From: Azotimanducus chitobiosivorans
Lineage (GTDB): Bacteria; Pseudomonadota; Gammaproteobacteria; Pseudomonadales; Azotimanducaceae
Assembly (NCBI GenBank): GCA_965200235.1
Contig: OZ241339.1
Location: forward strand, 2,852,001 to 2,916,000
DNA length: 64,000 nucleotides
Direction: 5' to 3'
Both the position numbers and the translations under genes were made by a program. How positions within the stretch are numbered: the stretch's first letter is position 1; each line of letters starts with the position of its first letter. Shown piece after piece: positions 52,701 through 61,621 of the stretch. The notes under the pieces are model-generated. The model had not been told where the DNA came from and ran no database searches. It was given only the letters and a program-made list of their open reading frames with translations.

Positions 52701-55700
52701 TTACTCCAAGCCTGCTTCCAACCAGTCGAGGCATTGGCCGACATCGCCGAGGATGGTGCGATCTTCGGCGCCGAGAACCTGCATCACGTGCGAGAAGCGT
52801 TCCTCGGGCGACAATCGCGGGCGGCGATCAATAAATCCTCTCGACTCCAACCAGTCGTCGAGCGCCTCTCGCGTCTTTGCGCGAAAGCCTTTTAGCTTGC
52901 CTTCTTGAAGGGCGTCTGACAATCGACGAGCGTCGCCGTCAACGTCACTCGAAGTGAGCAGCGAGCGAGCATCAGACAGAAACGCATCGCTGATGATGCC
53001 TGATGCCTCCATATCAGCGGCGCCGAGCGTGCGACCCCGTCCCTGTCGCCACGCCGAGACCCACGTCCTCGCCGCGCGGCATCGAGCGTGGAGGCGCGCT
53101 TCGGCTTCGCCGGCGCTCGACGGCGCGTGTTCAAGTAGGGATTCGAGCTGCCCGACAGTCGAAATGCGGTGTACATCAATCAATCGGTGAAGCGCATCGA
53201 GATCATCGCGCAGCAGGTGGAACAGATGAATCTCGCCGGCGTCTTTGTTCGGATCGATGCCCGGCACGGCGAGCGCCTTGGCGTAGTCTTCTGGGCTGCC
53301 TTGGGGCTTGGGCGTTGCCTGTCGGTGCGGGAGGGGAAATCCGTCCAACTCTTCGCGCCGTATGTCATCGAGCTCCGCGAGCAAGTCAATGCAGTGCAGC
53401 GATTCGCCGATGGCGGCTTCCCATAGCGCACGCTCGCTTTGCCTCGCTGAAAGATAGACAATCTGCGTGCCAGTTGAACGTGCAAGCGTCTGCAAGGTTT
53501 TGGCGACTTCCATGAAGCGCTGTTCGTCGCTCGTCGTCAAGGCTTCGTCGAGGAACATTGGCAGGTCGAGCGCGCCCGCTTGTCGGTGGCGCACCCACGC
53601 CATGCGCACTGCGAGCAGGGCTTGCATGCGCGTTCCAGTCGAGAGTTGATCGAGGTCGCGGCGGGCGCTCTGGCGCTCGTCAAATGCTTCGAATACGCCG
53701 TCATCGCTCAGCTTGAGGCTGAATTTATGCGCTGTGACTTCGCGCAAGAGATCGCCAGCTTCCTGCAGCACTTGCGGCTGGTGCTCGCTTGTGTAGGCCA
53801 ATTCGACATCGTCGAGCAGGATGTCGGTGGCATCCGAGATCAGTTGCTGGTCGCGTTTTTCTTCCAAGTCTGCAAGGCGCTCTTTGACTGTTGTCGCCGC
53901 TGACTGCACTGCGCTGCCCGCCTCGGCTTGCTTGATGCGTGTATTGATCTGCGTGCGTTCTTCGATGAGGGCTTCGAGTTTCTCGGCAATGCCTTGGCGC
54001 TCGTCCAATAGTATGGCGAGCTGATCGGTGTTCTCGCTGGCCGCCAGTTCGATCAGGTCCTCCGCACCTTCAAGCGCTCGTCGATCTTGGGCTTCGAGCG
54101 TGTTGGCCGCGTCGAGCTGCTTCTTCACCATCGCCCAATCATCACGCTGTTCAAGCCTGCGAGAAAACTCATCGTAGTCGCCGTCCTCAACGCCGACCCT
54201 TTGGTAGAGGGTGCTCCGCTCAGTCTCCCGCTGCTTGATGTCGGCTTCGAGCCTGTGCAAGTCCCGTTGCGCAACATCAAGCATTTGCCCAGCGTCCTTC
54301 GCCGACTTCAAGCGCTCCCGAAATTTGTCTACTTCTGCTGTCAGCATATCGCTGTCGGTCGAGGCCTCGACCCGCCAAGCGCGAAGCAAGTCCGATGCCT
54401 CTTGAGCCATCGTACTCATCAGTGCTTTCGATCGCTCCATGTCCGCCTCGGACTCGGCAAGGGACAGCTTCGCATCGTCCCAGTCCTTGGCCAGACGAAT
54501 GAAGCGATCAAGCTCGGTGAGCGGCATCGCTGGGTCGAACCCAATCTCTTCTGCAAGCTGCGTCCGCTCGGTCTCTTTCTCACGCAAATCGTGTTGCGCT
54601 TTCTCCAGTTGCAATCGCAGCTTGCCGCCGCCCTCGGCGAGGCTTCGCTTCGCGATGAACTTGGCGAGTTCGGCTTCGAGTGGTTTGAGTGCTTCGCGAA
54701 CTCCGTGTGTGTCCCAATTTGGCACGTTCAGGCCAGTTTGCTCGAAGCGTTTTTCTGCATCCTGCTGGCCGCTCGTGTCTTGCTTTGCGCCGAGTCGCCA
54801 CCAAGCGATGCCAATGCCGACGAGCGAGACGCCGATGCCGACCATGCTGAGGATGGGATCCAATGCGCCGATGCCGAGCGATGCGAGCGCAGCGACAAAC
54901 GCAAATGCCAATGGCCACTTTGCTTGGCTGCCAGAGGTTCTTGAGTGCGTCGCATTGAGCCATTCGCGCAGCGCTTCGACCCCTTGTTCGTGCTGTGTGA
55001 TGAGTTCTTCAGCCGGTGCTTCGCCAGCGAGTTCGATTTGGGTCGCGAGATCTTCCGCTTTAGTCTTGTGCTTCAGGAGCGAAACCGCGAAACCCTCTGC
55101 GAGATGCAAGCTCTCGCGGTTCAAACGTGGCATCTCGCCGCCGCCGAGTGCGTCGGAAGCCTTGCGTACACGAGCCGAGAGGCGAGCCGCTTCTGTCTCC
55201 TGTCGCGCTAGCTGCTCGCGCGCGGACTGCAGGTTGCTGAGTTTGGTGAGCGCCGCAGCGAGATGTGTTTCTGCTTGGGCGATCTCGTCGCTCGAAAGAC
55301 CGAGTGTTTCGAGTGTCGCGATTGCATCGTCGCGCGTCCGCTGCTTGACGCGAATTTCAGTCCGGGCCGCATCGATTTGATCGTTCAGCGTGTCGAGCGC
55401 GTTTGAGTCGATGCGGGCGATCTCTTCCATTCCCGGCGGAAACGCCTCAAGCGCCGCTTGATGGATAACGCGTTTCTTGACCGTCTCCGCAAGCTGCTGG
55501 GCGGTTCGAATGTGTTTACAAAGGTCTTCGGCGCGTCGAGCCTGTTCGATTGCACGCCCAATCTCAGGTAAACGAGCCTCTTCGCTGGCGAGTTGCAGCG
55601 CTTTGTTCTCAGCAACCTGAAGTTCTTTGTGCGCATTGTTCAGTTCGTGTGCTTCCTTTGCACCATATCGCTCGCCCAATTTGATGCGCGCCGCGCCAAG

Positions 55701-56111
55701 ATCAAAGCCACCGCGAAGGTCGCGCATGAGTTCACTTGCGAGTTGCTTGTCTTGGTCGCTGGCGACGATGAGGTTCTCCATCGACAGCCAATAGCGCCCG
55801 ATCTCGTCAGCCGTGGGAAGTGCCGGTCGCACGGTGGTTTTCCCGTTTTGCCGCCATTCAATGTGACTGCCGGTGCGCGTGACACGCCACGCATCTTTGC
55901 CGTCAACGCCATCGCTGAAGTCGGCGGCGAGCGAGACCGGCGGGTCGTTCTGTTGCGGGTCTCTCAGCAGGTAGCCAAGCGCGCGCACAATGCTCGACTT
56001 ACCGAAAGCGTTGGGCGCGGTGACGAGATTCACGCCTTCGGCGAGTCCTCGCAGGACAAAACTCTCCGAGAGCCCCGGCAATTGCTCGATGCGCAGGTGC
56101 TCAAGTTTCAT
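52701..56111 (-). CDS. YhaN-like Rad50/SbcC-family ATPase
   Basis: A 1136-residue SMC-type ATPase: Walker A APNAFGKSSIVRAL (residues 32-40), long coiled-coil arms, a hydrophobic segment about residues 400-445 (LAFAFVAALASLGIGAL, then VGIGVSLVGIGIAWW) and Walker B MFLDEALTTSDEQRF (about 850). The membrane-like insert in the coiled coil is typical of YhaN rather than SbcC. About 220 residues follow the ATPase core, a long extra tail. ATG 56111 overlaps the upstream nuclease stop (ATGA). It probably processes DNA ends with the Mre11-like partner. Confidence 0.9.
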   Translation of the reverse strand: MKLEHLRIEQLPGLSESFVLRGLAEGVNLVTAPNAFGKSSIVRALGYLLRDPQQNDPPVSLAADFSDGVDGKDAWRVTRTGSHIEWRQNGKTTVRPALPTADEIGRYWLSMENLIVASDQDKQLASELMRDLRGGFDLGAARIKLGERYGAKEAHELNNAHKELQVAENKALQLASEEARLPEIGRAIEQARRAEDLCKHIRTAQQLAETVKKRVIHQAALEAFPPGMEEIARIDSNALDTLNDQIDAARTEIRVKQRTRDDAIATLETLGLSSDEIAQAETHLAAALTKLSNLQSAREQLARQETEAARLSARVRKASDALGGGEMPRLNRESLHLAEGFAVSLLKHKTKAEDLATQIELAGEAPAEELITQHEQGVEALREWLNATHSRTSGSQAKWPLAFAFVAALASLGIGALDPILSMVGIGVSLVGIGIAWWRLGAKQDTSGQQDAEKRFEQTGLNVPNWDTHGVREALKPLEAELAKFIAKRSLAEGGGKLRLQLEKAQHDLREKETERTQLAEEIGFDPAMPLTELDRFIRLAKDWDDAKLSLAESEADMERSKALMSTMAQEASDLLRAWRVEASTDSDMLTAEVDKFRERLKSAKDAGQMLDVAQRDLHRLEADIKQRETERSTLYQRVGVEDGDYDEFSRRLEQRDDWAMVKKQLDAANTLEAQDRRALEGAEDLIELAASENTDQLAILLDERQGIAEKLEALIEERTQINTRIKQAEAGSAVQSAATTVKERLADLEEKRDQQLISDATDILLDDVELAYTSEHQPQVLQEAGDLLREVTAHKFSLKLSDDGVFEAFDERQSARRDLDQLSTGTRMQALLAVRMAWVRHRQAGALDLPMFLDEALTTSDEQRFMEVAKTLQTLARSTGTQIVYLSARQSERALWEAAIGESLHCIDLLAELDDIRREELDGFPLPHRQATPKPQGSPEDYAKALAVPGIDPNKDAGEIHLFHLLRDDLDALHRLIDVHRISTVGQLESLLEHAPSSAGEAEARLHARCRAARTWVSAWRQGRGRTLGAADMEASGIISDAFLSDARSLLTSSDVDGDARRLSDALQEGKLKGFRAKTREALDDWLESRGFIDRRPRLSPEERFSHVMQVLGAEDRTILGDVGQCLDWLEAGLE

Positions 56112-57385
56112 CCGAGGGCGCCGTCCTGTTGCGCAAACAACTTGTGCAACGCGGCGGTTCCGGCGGAGCGCAACTGCTCGATGACGGCCTCTTCGGCGCA
56201 TCTGTCGGCGTTTGATTCAAGCCCATTCCATCTTGCGTTTTGTAGCCGCTCCGTGAAGCGCTTTGATGCTGATTCAACGAGCGCTTGTCGATCAGGGTCG
56301 TCCGCTGGCTGATCAAGCAAAAGGAGGCGAGACGCGAGCAGGCCAAGCGGGTCTTCGCGCGTTGCAAGTTCTTCGAGACTCACTTCGGGCAGAAGCTCGG
56401 CTTCGATGTGCTCAACAAAATAGTGCCTGTCTCCGATGGGGAAGTGCACGCCCTTTCTGCAATTGGCGATTGCGCCTTCATGCGCCGGCTGGCCGACAAA
56501 CTTGACTCTCAATCCGATGGCTTTCGGCGCGGGGCCGTGCGCGAACAAGGCGTGATCGAGCTGTTCGGCCTCGGCAATGAGGACTTGCTCAAGGTCGCCG
56601 GCGTCCTCAAGCGCATGAAGATCGACGCGCAGCGCCTGCCATCTCAGCGGCGCGATCGGCAACTGGCGAATTTCGCGAATGCGCCCTTCGCCGATGTCGA
56701 TCAGCCACGGCCCGTGGGCGCCCGGTTCGCCCGGGTCCATGCCAGTCAGACAGCCGAGATAGCCAATGAGGTTGTCGGCGGTCAACTCGTGCGGTGCGTG
56801 TATATGGCCGAGCAGCCAGCCATCGAGCCCGGATTGTGTCAATTCGGCGCGCGTGACCGGTGCGTAGTCGCTCTTCGTTTGCCCGAGGTCGCAGTGCAGC
56901 AGGCCAAGTTCGATGCCAGCGTCTCGATCAAATCGCACGCCGGCCAAAGGGGATGCGTTGACGGTGCGCGTCGGGAACGACCAGCCGCGGATTCGCATCT
57001 GTGAAGTGCCGTCCTCCAAGCCGCGGGATTGCCACACACCGCCTTCGCCGAGCAGCGTGAAGCCCGACTCTCCGCCAAGGGCCTTTGCAAGCCGCGGCAG
57101 CACCTCAACATCGTGGTTGCCGGCAACAGCGATGACTTCAATGCCTTCAGCGGTCAGTTTCTCAATGCCGGTCTTGAGTTCGCGAAAGCCCTCGAAGAAG
57201 TCCCTCTCGCTCTCCACGACATCGCCGGCGAGCAGCACCGCGCGCACCTGCTCATGGATGGCGAGGTCAACTGCGCTGCGCCATGCGGCGGCAGGTCCTA
57301 GTTCGGTCGAGTGTAGGGCGAAGTCCTCGGGAATGCGCGTCGGCAAGCGACCCAAGTGAATGTCGCCGACCGCGAGCAACTTCAT
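56108..57385 (-). CDS. Mre11/SbcD-like metallophosphoesterase (YhaO type)
   Basis: A 425-residue nuclease with the full phosphoesterase motif set: LAVGDIHLG, VLLAGDVVES, VAGNHDVEVLPRLAK, GLLHCDLG and WLLGHIHAPHEL. Partner of the YhaN-like ATPase, to which it is joined by a 4-bp overlap. The C-terminal part (about residues 270-425) is helical and probably binds the ATPase coiled coil. Confidence 0.92.
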   Translation of the reverse strand: MKLLAVGDIHLGRLPTRIPEDFALHSTELGPAAAWRSAVDLAIHEQVRAVLLAGDVVESERDFFEGFRELKTGIEKLTAEGIEVIAVAGNHDVEVLPRLAKALGGESGFTLLGEGGVWQSRGLEDGTSQMRIRGWSFPTRTVNASPLAGVRFDRDAGIELGLLHCDLGQTKSDYAPVTRAELTQSGLDGWLLGHIHAPHELTADNLIGYLGCLTGMDPGEPGAHGPWLIDIGEGRIREIRQLPIAPLRWQALRVDLHALEDAGDLEQVLIAEAEQLDHALFAHGPAPKAIGLRVKFVGQPAHEGAIANCRKGVHFPIGDRHYFVEHIEAELLPEVSLEELATREDPLGLLASRLLLLDQPADDPDRQALVESASKRFTERLQNARWNGLESNADRCAEEAVIEQLRSAGTAALHKLFAQQDGALG

Positions 57386-57906
57386 AGCAGGTCGAACGCG
57401 CCCATTTCATCGAGCGATGCGAAGCTGCCGCCAATCAAGGTGCGTGCGAGCGCCTGTCCGCGATCATTGCCTAGGTCAAGCGTGCCAGCGATGATGACTG
57501 CGTAGTTCAAAAGGTAGAGGGCGGCGACCTTGTATCTGCGCTCAAAGGTCTCGCGTGGATAGTCGATGCCGTGGGCGCGAAGTTCTCGGTAGTACAATCC
57601 CTTGAGGTCGTGCTCAAGGACCATTTCGAGCGGCACGCTCTGCGTCAGGAAGTAGGCGAGGTCCTGCTCAGGGGCGGAGGTGCACACCGACTGCCAGTCA
57701 ACAAGCGCAATTTCGTCCTTGCAGAAGAACACATTGTCGAGGCGCACATCGGCATGGGCGAGGCTGACGGGCGGCGAGCACATTTCGTTCAGAAGCCACG
57801 GCGTGGCAGACGCCATCTTGTCGCCAGCACGCAGAGCGGCATCAGGAATGATCTCGCGAAACGAATCGACGACGGCCGGCCATCCCATCTTGAATCCGGC
57901 GATCAT
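57382..57906 (-). pseudogene. Phosphotransferase (APH/choline-kinase fold), N-terminus missing
   Basis: 174 codons cover only the C-lobe: PPVSLAHADVRLDNVFF (catalytic HxDxxxxN) and IALVDWQSVCTSAPEQDLAY (metal Asp). Intact family members are about 330 residues; the N-lobe with the ATP lysine is missing. Directly upstream lies a truncated DUF5615 gene, so a deletion or insertion joined the two. Overlaps the sbcD-like gene by 4 bp, so it may still be transcribed with it. Confidence 0.68.
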
Positions 57907-57980
57907 GCCATCGCGCTGCGCGGCGGAGGAAACTCATCCCCAAGCCTTTTCGGAACAGACTCGTCAAGCAGCAGCTTCAT
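57903..57980 (-). pseudogene. Truncated DUF5615 (PIN-like) toxin
   Basis: ATG 57980 opens MKLLLDESVPKRLGDEFP, the typical first strand and Asp of DUF5615 toxins, but the match ends after about 18 residues and the frame stops at 57903. The remaining about 90 residues are replaced by the phosphotransferase fragment. Its start overlaps the end of the DUF433 antitoxin gene, as in intact pairs. Confidence 0.68.
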
Positions 57981-58185
57981 GGGAGTGGGATAGCAGCAGT
58001 TCCGCAGCCTCCATCAGCACGGTCACCGCTTGGTCGTGTGACACCGTCGGGTAGTCAACGAGAAAGTCCGCCAGACAATCTCCCGCCTGCATGTGGTCCA
58101 TGAGTATTTGCACGGGTACCCTCGTTCCGAAGAAAACAGGGGTTCCTCCAAGAACTTCCGGGTTTCGCTGGACGGACGATGCTCT
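57964..58185 (-). CDS. DUF433 antitoxin
   Basis: A 73-residue DUF433 protein: RNPEVLGGTPVFFGTRVPVQ, LMDHMQAGDCLADFLVDYPT, VSHDQAVTVLMEAAELLL. These small HTH proteins pair with DUF5615 toxins; here the toxin is truncated, leaving an orphan. ATG 58185 (MRASSVQRNPEV) is the most family-like start; the frame is open to 58227. Confidence 0.85.
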   Translation of the reverse strand, partial: RASSVQRNPEVLGGTPVFFGTRVPVQILMDHMQAGDCLADFLVDYPTVSHDQAVTVLMEAAELLLSHSHEAAA

Positions 58186-58276
58186 CATGGTTACTGCCTT
58201 CGGTGCTTTGGTCGGGTTGATCAGCACAATTGAATCATATTGTGAGCCGCCACTTTAGAACAAAGTAGGCACCTTA

Positions 58277-58506
58277 GTTCGCCAAGCCATCCACCGGGCG
58301 CCAGGCTTACCTCAACGATTTATCCAGAACCAGTTCGCTCAATACCGGTGCCTTCATGGATGCTGTCGATAAGTTCCGTAATCGACACGCACTTCAACCG
58401 CGAGCTCCTGAAGGGCTACCGGCGCATCTTCTCACGGTTCGAGAAGCTTGACGTGATGTTCCTTGGCTTTCTCGTGTTCGTACTCATCGCAGATGGGCTA
58501 CGTTAG
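58277..58506 (+). pseudogene. C-terminal remnant of an IS5-like transposase
   Basis: One frame reads KPSTGRQAYLNDLSRTSSLN and TGAFMDAVDKFR. After a shift near 58379 it continues VIDTHFNRELLKGYRRIFSR, FEKLDVMFLGFLVFVLIADG, LR-stop. The FxKLDVMFLxF...LIADxLR end is characteristic of one IS5-family branch. The upstream DDE part is gone. The inverted-repeat end TAGTGTTAACACGCCCT begins at the stop codon. Confidence 0.65.
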
Positions 58507-58520
58507 TGTTAACACGCCCT
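58504..58520. repeat. IS/MITE end shared with the 19.7-kb element
   Basis: TAGTGTTAACACGCCCT is identical to 19885-19901, the right end of the MITE-like element. Here it directly follows the transposase remnant, so it is most likely the right terminal repeat of that insertion sequence. Confidence 0.65.
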
Positions 58521-58521
58521 G

Positions 58522-58680
58522 GTGTCCTGTCCCATAAATAAGTGTGGATTCAGCGCGCAGGAGAAGGGCTGTGGCAAGGCGCGTTCCGCAGGCAATACGG
58601 CGGGGTATTCCGTGCGCGACGCGCCTTGCACGGAACCAGCGCGCAGCCACTGATACGGCATTATTAGTTTGATGGAGCAC
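58522..58680. repeat. Palindromic intergenic element
   Basis: Ends GTGTCCTGTCCCATAAATAA (58522-58541) and TTATTAGTTTGATGGAGCAC (58661-58680) are imperfect inverse copies (about 12 of 20). Inside, GCAAGGCGCG (58574-58583) pairs with CGCGCCTTGC (58620-58629). It may be a second small non-autonomous element. The open frame across it (58498-58680, minus strand) has no protein-like feature. Confidence 0.4.
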
Positions 58681-59456
58681 TAGTACGGTGCCGTCCCCCC
58701 GTCCACGCTCAAAGTGCCGCCGGTGATGCCGGCGCCCGCTTCGGACGCAAGCAACACGGCCACCGCGGCGACTTCTTCAACAGTATTCGGTCGTTTGATG
58801 GCCGATTCCTGCGCGAATAGATCGACCATTTCGTCAAAGGTCATGCCCATGGCCTCGGCGGTGCGCGGTCCGTTGTCTCGGATGATGTCGGTGACAACGA
58901 GGCCGGGGCAAATCGCATTGACGGTCACGCCCGACATTGCTACTTCCTTGGCCATGGACTTCGTGAAGCCGTTGACGGCGTGCTTGGCGGCTGAGTAGGC
59001 GGTCAGCACCGGCTTGCCGAGCTTGCCTTCGGTCGAGGAGATGTTGATGATGCGTCCCCAGCCACGCTCAATCATAGGTTTGACGGCGCGGCGGCTCGCC
59101 CAGAACGTTGAGTAGAGATTCCACTTCATCACGAGGTCCCACGCATCGTCTGGCAAATCAGCGACAGGCTGCAGTTCGCCCGCTCCGCCGGCATTGTTGA
59201 CGAGGATATCGACTTTGCCGAAGCGTTCCACGGTGCCATCGACGAAGCGTTCAACATCGCTTTGCAAGGTCGCGTCACCGGCGATATATGCGCAGCGGTC
59301 GCCCGCATCGATTTCAAGGAGCACTTGCGCGGCCTTGTCGTGATTGCGCGCCATGAGCGTGACGCTCGCGCCTTCGGCGAGAAAAGCCTCGGCAATCGCC
59401 CGCCCGATACCTGCAGTGCCGCCCGTGATGGCCGCGACTTGGTTGTCAAGTTTCAC
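58680..59456 (-). CDS. Short-chain dehydrogenase/reductase
   Basis: A 258-residue SDR: cofactor loop ITGGTAGIGRAIAEAF, DILVNNAGGAGEL, catalytic Ser in IINISSTEGKLG and YSAAKHAVNGFTKSMAKE. An Ala-Arg-Asn after the second strand (LMARNHDK) suggests NADP(H) preference. Substrate unknown; 3-oxoacyl- and hydroxybutyrate-type enzymes look similar. Stand-alone gene between the IS remnants and the restriction system. Confidence 0.9.
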   Translation of the reverse strand: MKLDNQVAAITGGTAGIGRAIAEAFLAEGASVTLMARNHDKAAQVLLEIDAGDRCAYIAGDATLQSDVERFVDGTVERFGKVDILVNNAGGAGELQPVADLPDDAWDLVMKWNLYSTFWASRRAVKPMIERGWGRIINISSTEGKLGKPVLTAYSAAKHAVNGFTKSMAKEVAMSGVTVNAICPGLVVTDIIRDNGPRTAEAMGMTFDEMVDLFAQESAIKRPNTVEEVAAVAVLLASEAGAGITGGTLSVDGGTAPY

Positions 59457-59553
59457 GCTTTGATCTCAGGGAGCGCCGAATTTGACAACCGCGATGATGC
59501 GCTGCCTCGAATGACGGTATCGTGTGGCATGAGGTCCTTCTTGAATTGTTTGG

Positions 59554-60522
59554 TTACGGTAGTGCTAATCGTGCGATTGGCACTTTTGCTTCAAGCTTCG
59601 CTTCTAGGGACTCCAACTTGGGTACGTGAGCTGCGCCGAGGATATCCGTCCAGCACGGCACTCCGCTCGAAGCCGGACGAATAGGCCCGGAGTAGAGTTC
59701 ATGCTTGTTGGAGAGATCGGAAACTACCATATTGACTTCACTCGGAATCCAGTCCGGGGAGCGGAGCTTTTCAAGAGGCAGCGCTGTCTGCTTGCCGATG
59801 TACTTGGCCAATTCGTCTTGCACGACCCAAATCGTACGGCCGCCCCACTCAAGCGCAGCTTGAGATTTTGCAATCATTTGAGATGCCATTCTCGCCCAAA
59901 CTTGCCGCACGTTCACGCCCGGTGCCCTCGGTCTCTCAGAAATACTGCCGTGCGCGTAGAGCACCGCACGCTTGAAAGCCGCTGTAATATCTGTGCCTTT
60001 ACTCTTGTTCCCGCCGGAAGTGGAGCATGTCATCACTTCAACAATCACTGGTGGGGAATGCGCCCGTTGACTTCTCAGCACATAGTCCAGCCGGTAGTTG
60101 AAAGTCGCCCCTTGCTTGGAGCGCTCATTCAATGTGATTTCTGACCACACATCGACCGGTTCACTTTGTTGGAAACCGGCCAGCCGCAAGAGTTTGAGAA
60201 CTAAGCTTCGATGCTCCGTTTCTAGCACCTGCTCATCGAACGTCAGGAGTCGCCTCGGACAGATTGCCCACAGCGCACCTTTTGCGACCTGTTCCACAGA
60301 GCACACTCCGCAGGGAAAATGCCCGTCAGCCTGTTGGCTCACGCTATAGGTGTACAAGGGCGCAAGTTGTTCGTCAGTTGATCGAATCCGCGCCATGTCT
60401 CGGTTTCCACCGCCATCGCAAAGTTTTTTGGAGAAGGGGCAGATCGCGTCAAGCGACTTCCCGGACATCTGCCCCTTTTTCGTTAGGCGTTGCCCGTACA
60501 GTTCCCCGACTAGGGTAGACAC
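59554..60522 (-). CDS. NotI-like type II restriction endonuclease
   Basis: A 322-residue protein with the Cys cluster of the NotI family (AICPFSKKLC, FPCGVCSVE, AICPRRLL; Cys28, 35, 71, 74, 88), which binds iron in NotI. A PD-(D/E)XK-like core follows: FNYRLDYVL (Asp146) and PPVIVEVMTCS (Glu162-x-Met164, in place of ExK or NotI's ExQ). It overlaps the methyltransferase gene by 13 bp, the order expected of a type II R-M pair. Met19 is an alternative start. Specificity is unknown; NotI itself cuts GCGGCCGC. Confidence 0.8.
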   Translation of the reverse strand: MSTLVGELYGQRLTKKGQMSGKSLDAICPFSKKLCDGGGNRDMARIRSTDEQLAPLYTYSVSQQADGHFPCGVCSVEQVAKGALWAICPRRLLTFDEQVLETEHRSLVLKLLRLAGFQQSEPVDVWSEITLNERSKQGATFNYRLDYVLRSQRAHSPPVIVEVMTCSTSGGNKSKGTDITAAFKRAVLYAHGSISERPRAPGVNVRQVWARMASQMIAKSQAALEWGGRTIWVVQDELAKYIGKQTALPLEKLRSPDWIPSEVNMVVSDLSNKHELYSGPIRPASSGVPCWTDILGAAHVPKLESLEAKLEAKVPIARLALP

Positions 60523-61562
60523 AAGGATGCCTTAATTTTGCTGGCGACCGATTGTGCCAAGGGTGGTGGAACCGCATTCGCTACTTGTCTGTGCTGGTCA
60601 AGATTCCTGACTGACCCAGTTCGTCCGCGGATTGGTCCTAGGAATAAGTGCTCGTCTGGAAATCCCTGAAGTCGTGCTGCTTCTCGCGGCGTAATGTAGC
60701 GGTCCAACGTGGGGTGATAAAACGGCTCGCCGCATCGAAGTGTGGGCGAAGGCAGGTTTCGGTGCAGTCGGCGGAATTTGGTTGTGTCTTTGCGCGTGAG
60801 CTTGCATATGATCTCTGGGGGCGCGTTTGGTGATTTCGAAAGCCACGACCCTTCTTCTACATAGGCAATACGTTCCTTGTCCCGAGGGGGAGTAATATCG
60901 ATGTGGTTTGGCAATGCCGGCGGAATGTGCTTCGGCGTTGCTTGCGGTAGCCCATTGAAGGCTTCGCCCACGGTCCGCGATGGCCTGGTTCGAGCAAATT
61001 CAAAAGCAAATGAGCATCCTGAAGGGATGGCTGCGAGAAACGCCCGTCTGCGATTCTGCGCAAGGCCGACGCTCTGCGCCTCAAGTAGCTCCACATGTAA
61101 TTCATAGCCGAGTGCGCCGAATCGTCGATGTAGTTCACCCACGACGCGCGTGGTTCCATCCATTGATGCTGCCAAGAAACTCGGCACTTGTTCGATCAGC
61201 ACCGCCTTTGGGCGCAGTACTTCAGCAAACCCGACCATCTGAAAGATAAGCAATCCTCTGGGGTCGGAAATGCCTCGCCGCTTACCGATTTGACTGAATG
61301 GCTGACATGGTGGGCCGCCGTGCAGCAAGGAAACGTCTCCCGCTCGAAGGGAGAATCGCTCCATAATGTTTTGCGGCGAGACTGAACAAATATCGGCGTG
61401 AACGACTTCTCGCGCCGATGAGTTCGCATTCAGAGTCGAAACGCAATGGGCATCTTGCTCAATTGAAACGATATTCTCAAACCCGGCATTTTGTACGCCG
61501 ATATCCATGCCGCCAGCGCCAGAGAATAGGCTCACCGCAAGATTTCCGTTGGCGCGTTTCAC
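60510..61562 (-). CDS. DNA (cytosine-5-)-methyltransferase
   Basis: A 350-residue C5-methyltransferase: motif I LFSGAGGMDIGVQNAGF, motif IV GGPPCQPFSQIG with catalytic Cys86, motif VI IEQVPS (usually ENV), motif VIII SVGLAQNRRRAFLAAIP, target-recognition segment and motifs IX-X (PREAARLQGFPDEH, QVANAVPPPLA). It should protect the site cut by the NotI-like enzyme encoded downstream. Motif VI Gln in place of Asn is unusual but tolerated in some relatives. Confidence 0.95.
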   Translation of the reverse strand: MKRANGNLAVSLFSGAGGMDIGVQNAGFENIVSIEQDAHCVSTLNANSSAREVVHADICSVSPQNIMERFSLRAGDVSLLHGGPPCQPFSQIGKRRGISDPRGLLIFQMVGFAEVLRPKAVLIEQVPSFLAASMDGTTRVVGELHRRFGALGYELHVELLEAQSVGLAQNRRRAFLAAIPSGCSFAFEFARTRPSRTVGEAFNGLPQATPKHIPPALPNHIDITPPRDKERIAYVEEGSWLSKSPNAPPEIICKLTRKDTTKFRRLHRNLPSPTLRCGEPFYHPTLDRYITPREAARLQGFPDEHLFLGPIRGRTGSVRNLDQHRQVANAVPPPLAQSVASKIKASLCLP

Positions 61563-61621
61563 TGCGCGGGATAAAGTTGGAACATGGTCGTTACTCTACA
61601 CGCTTTCGTAGATATCACAAA

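Noticed and set aside
58498..58680. 60-aa minus-strand open frame
   Set aside because: It reads across the IS end and palindromic element and has no start signal or known motif.
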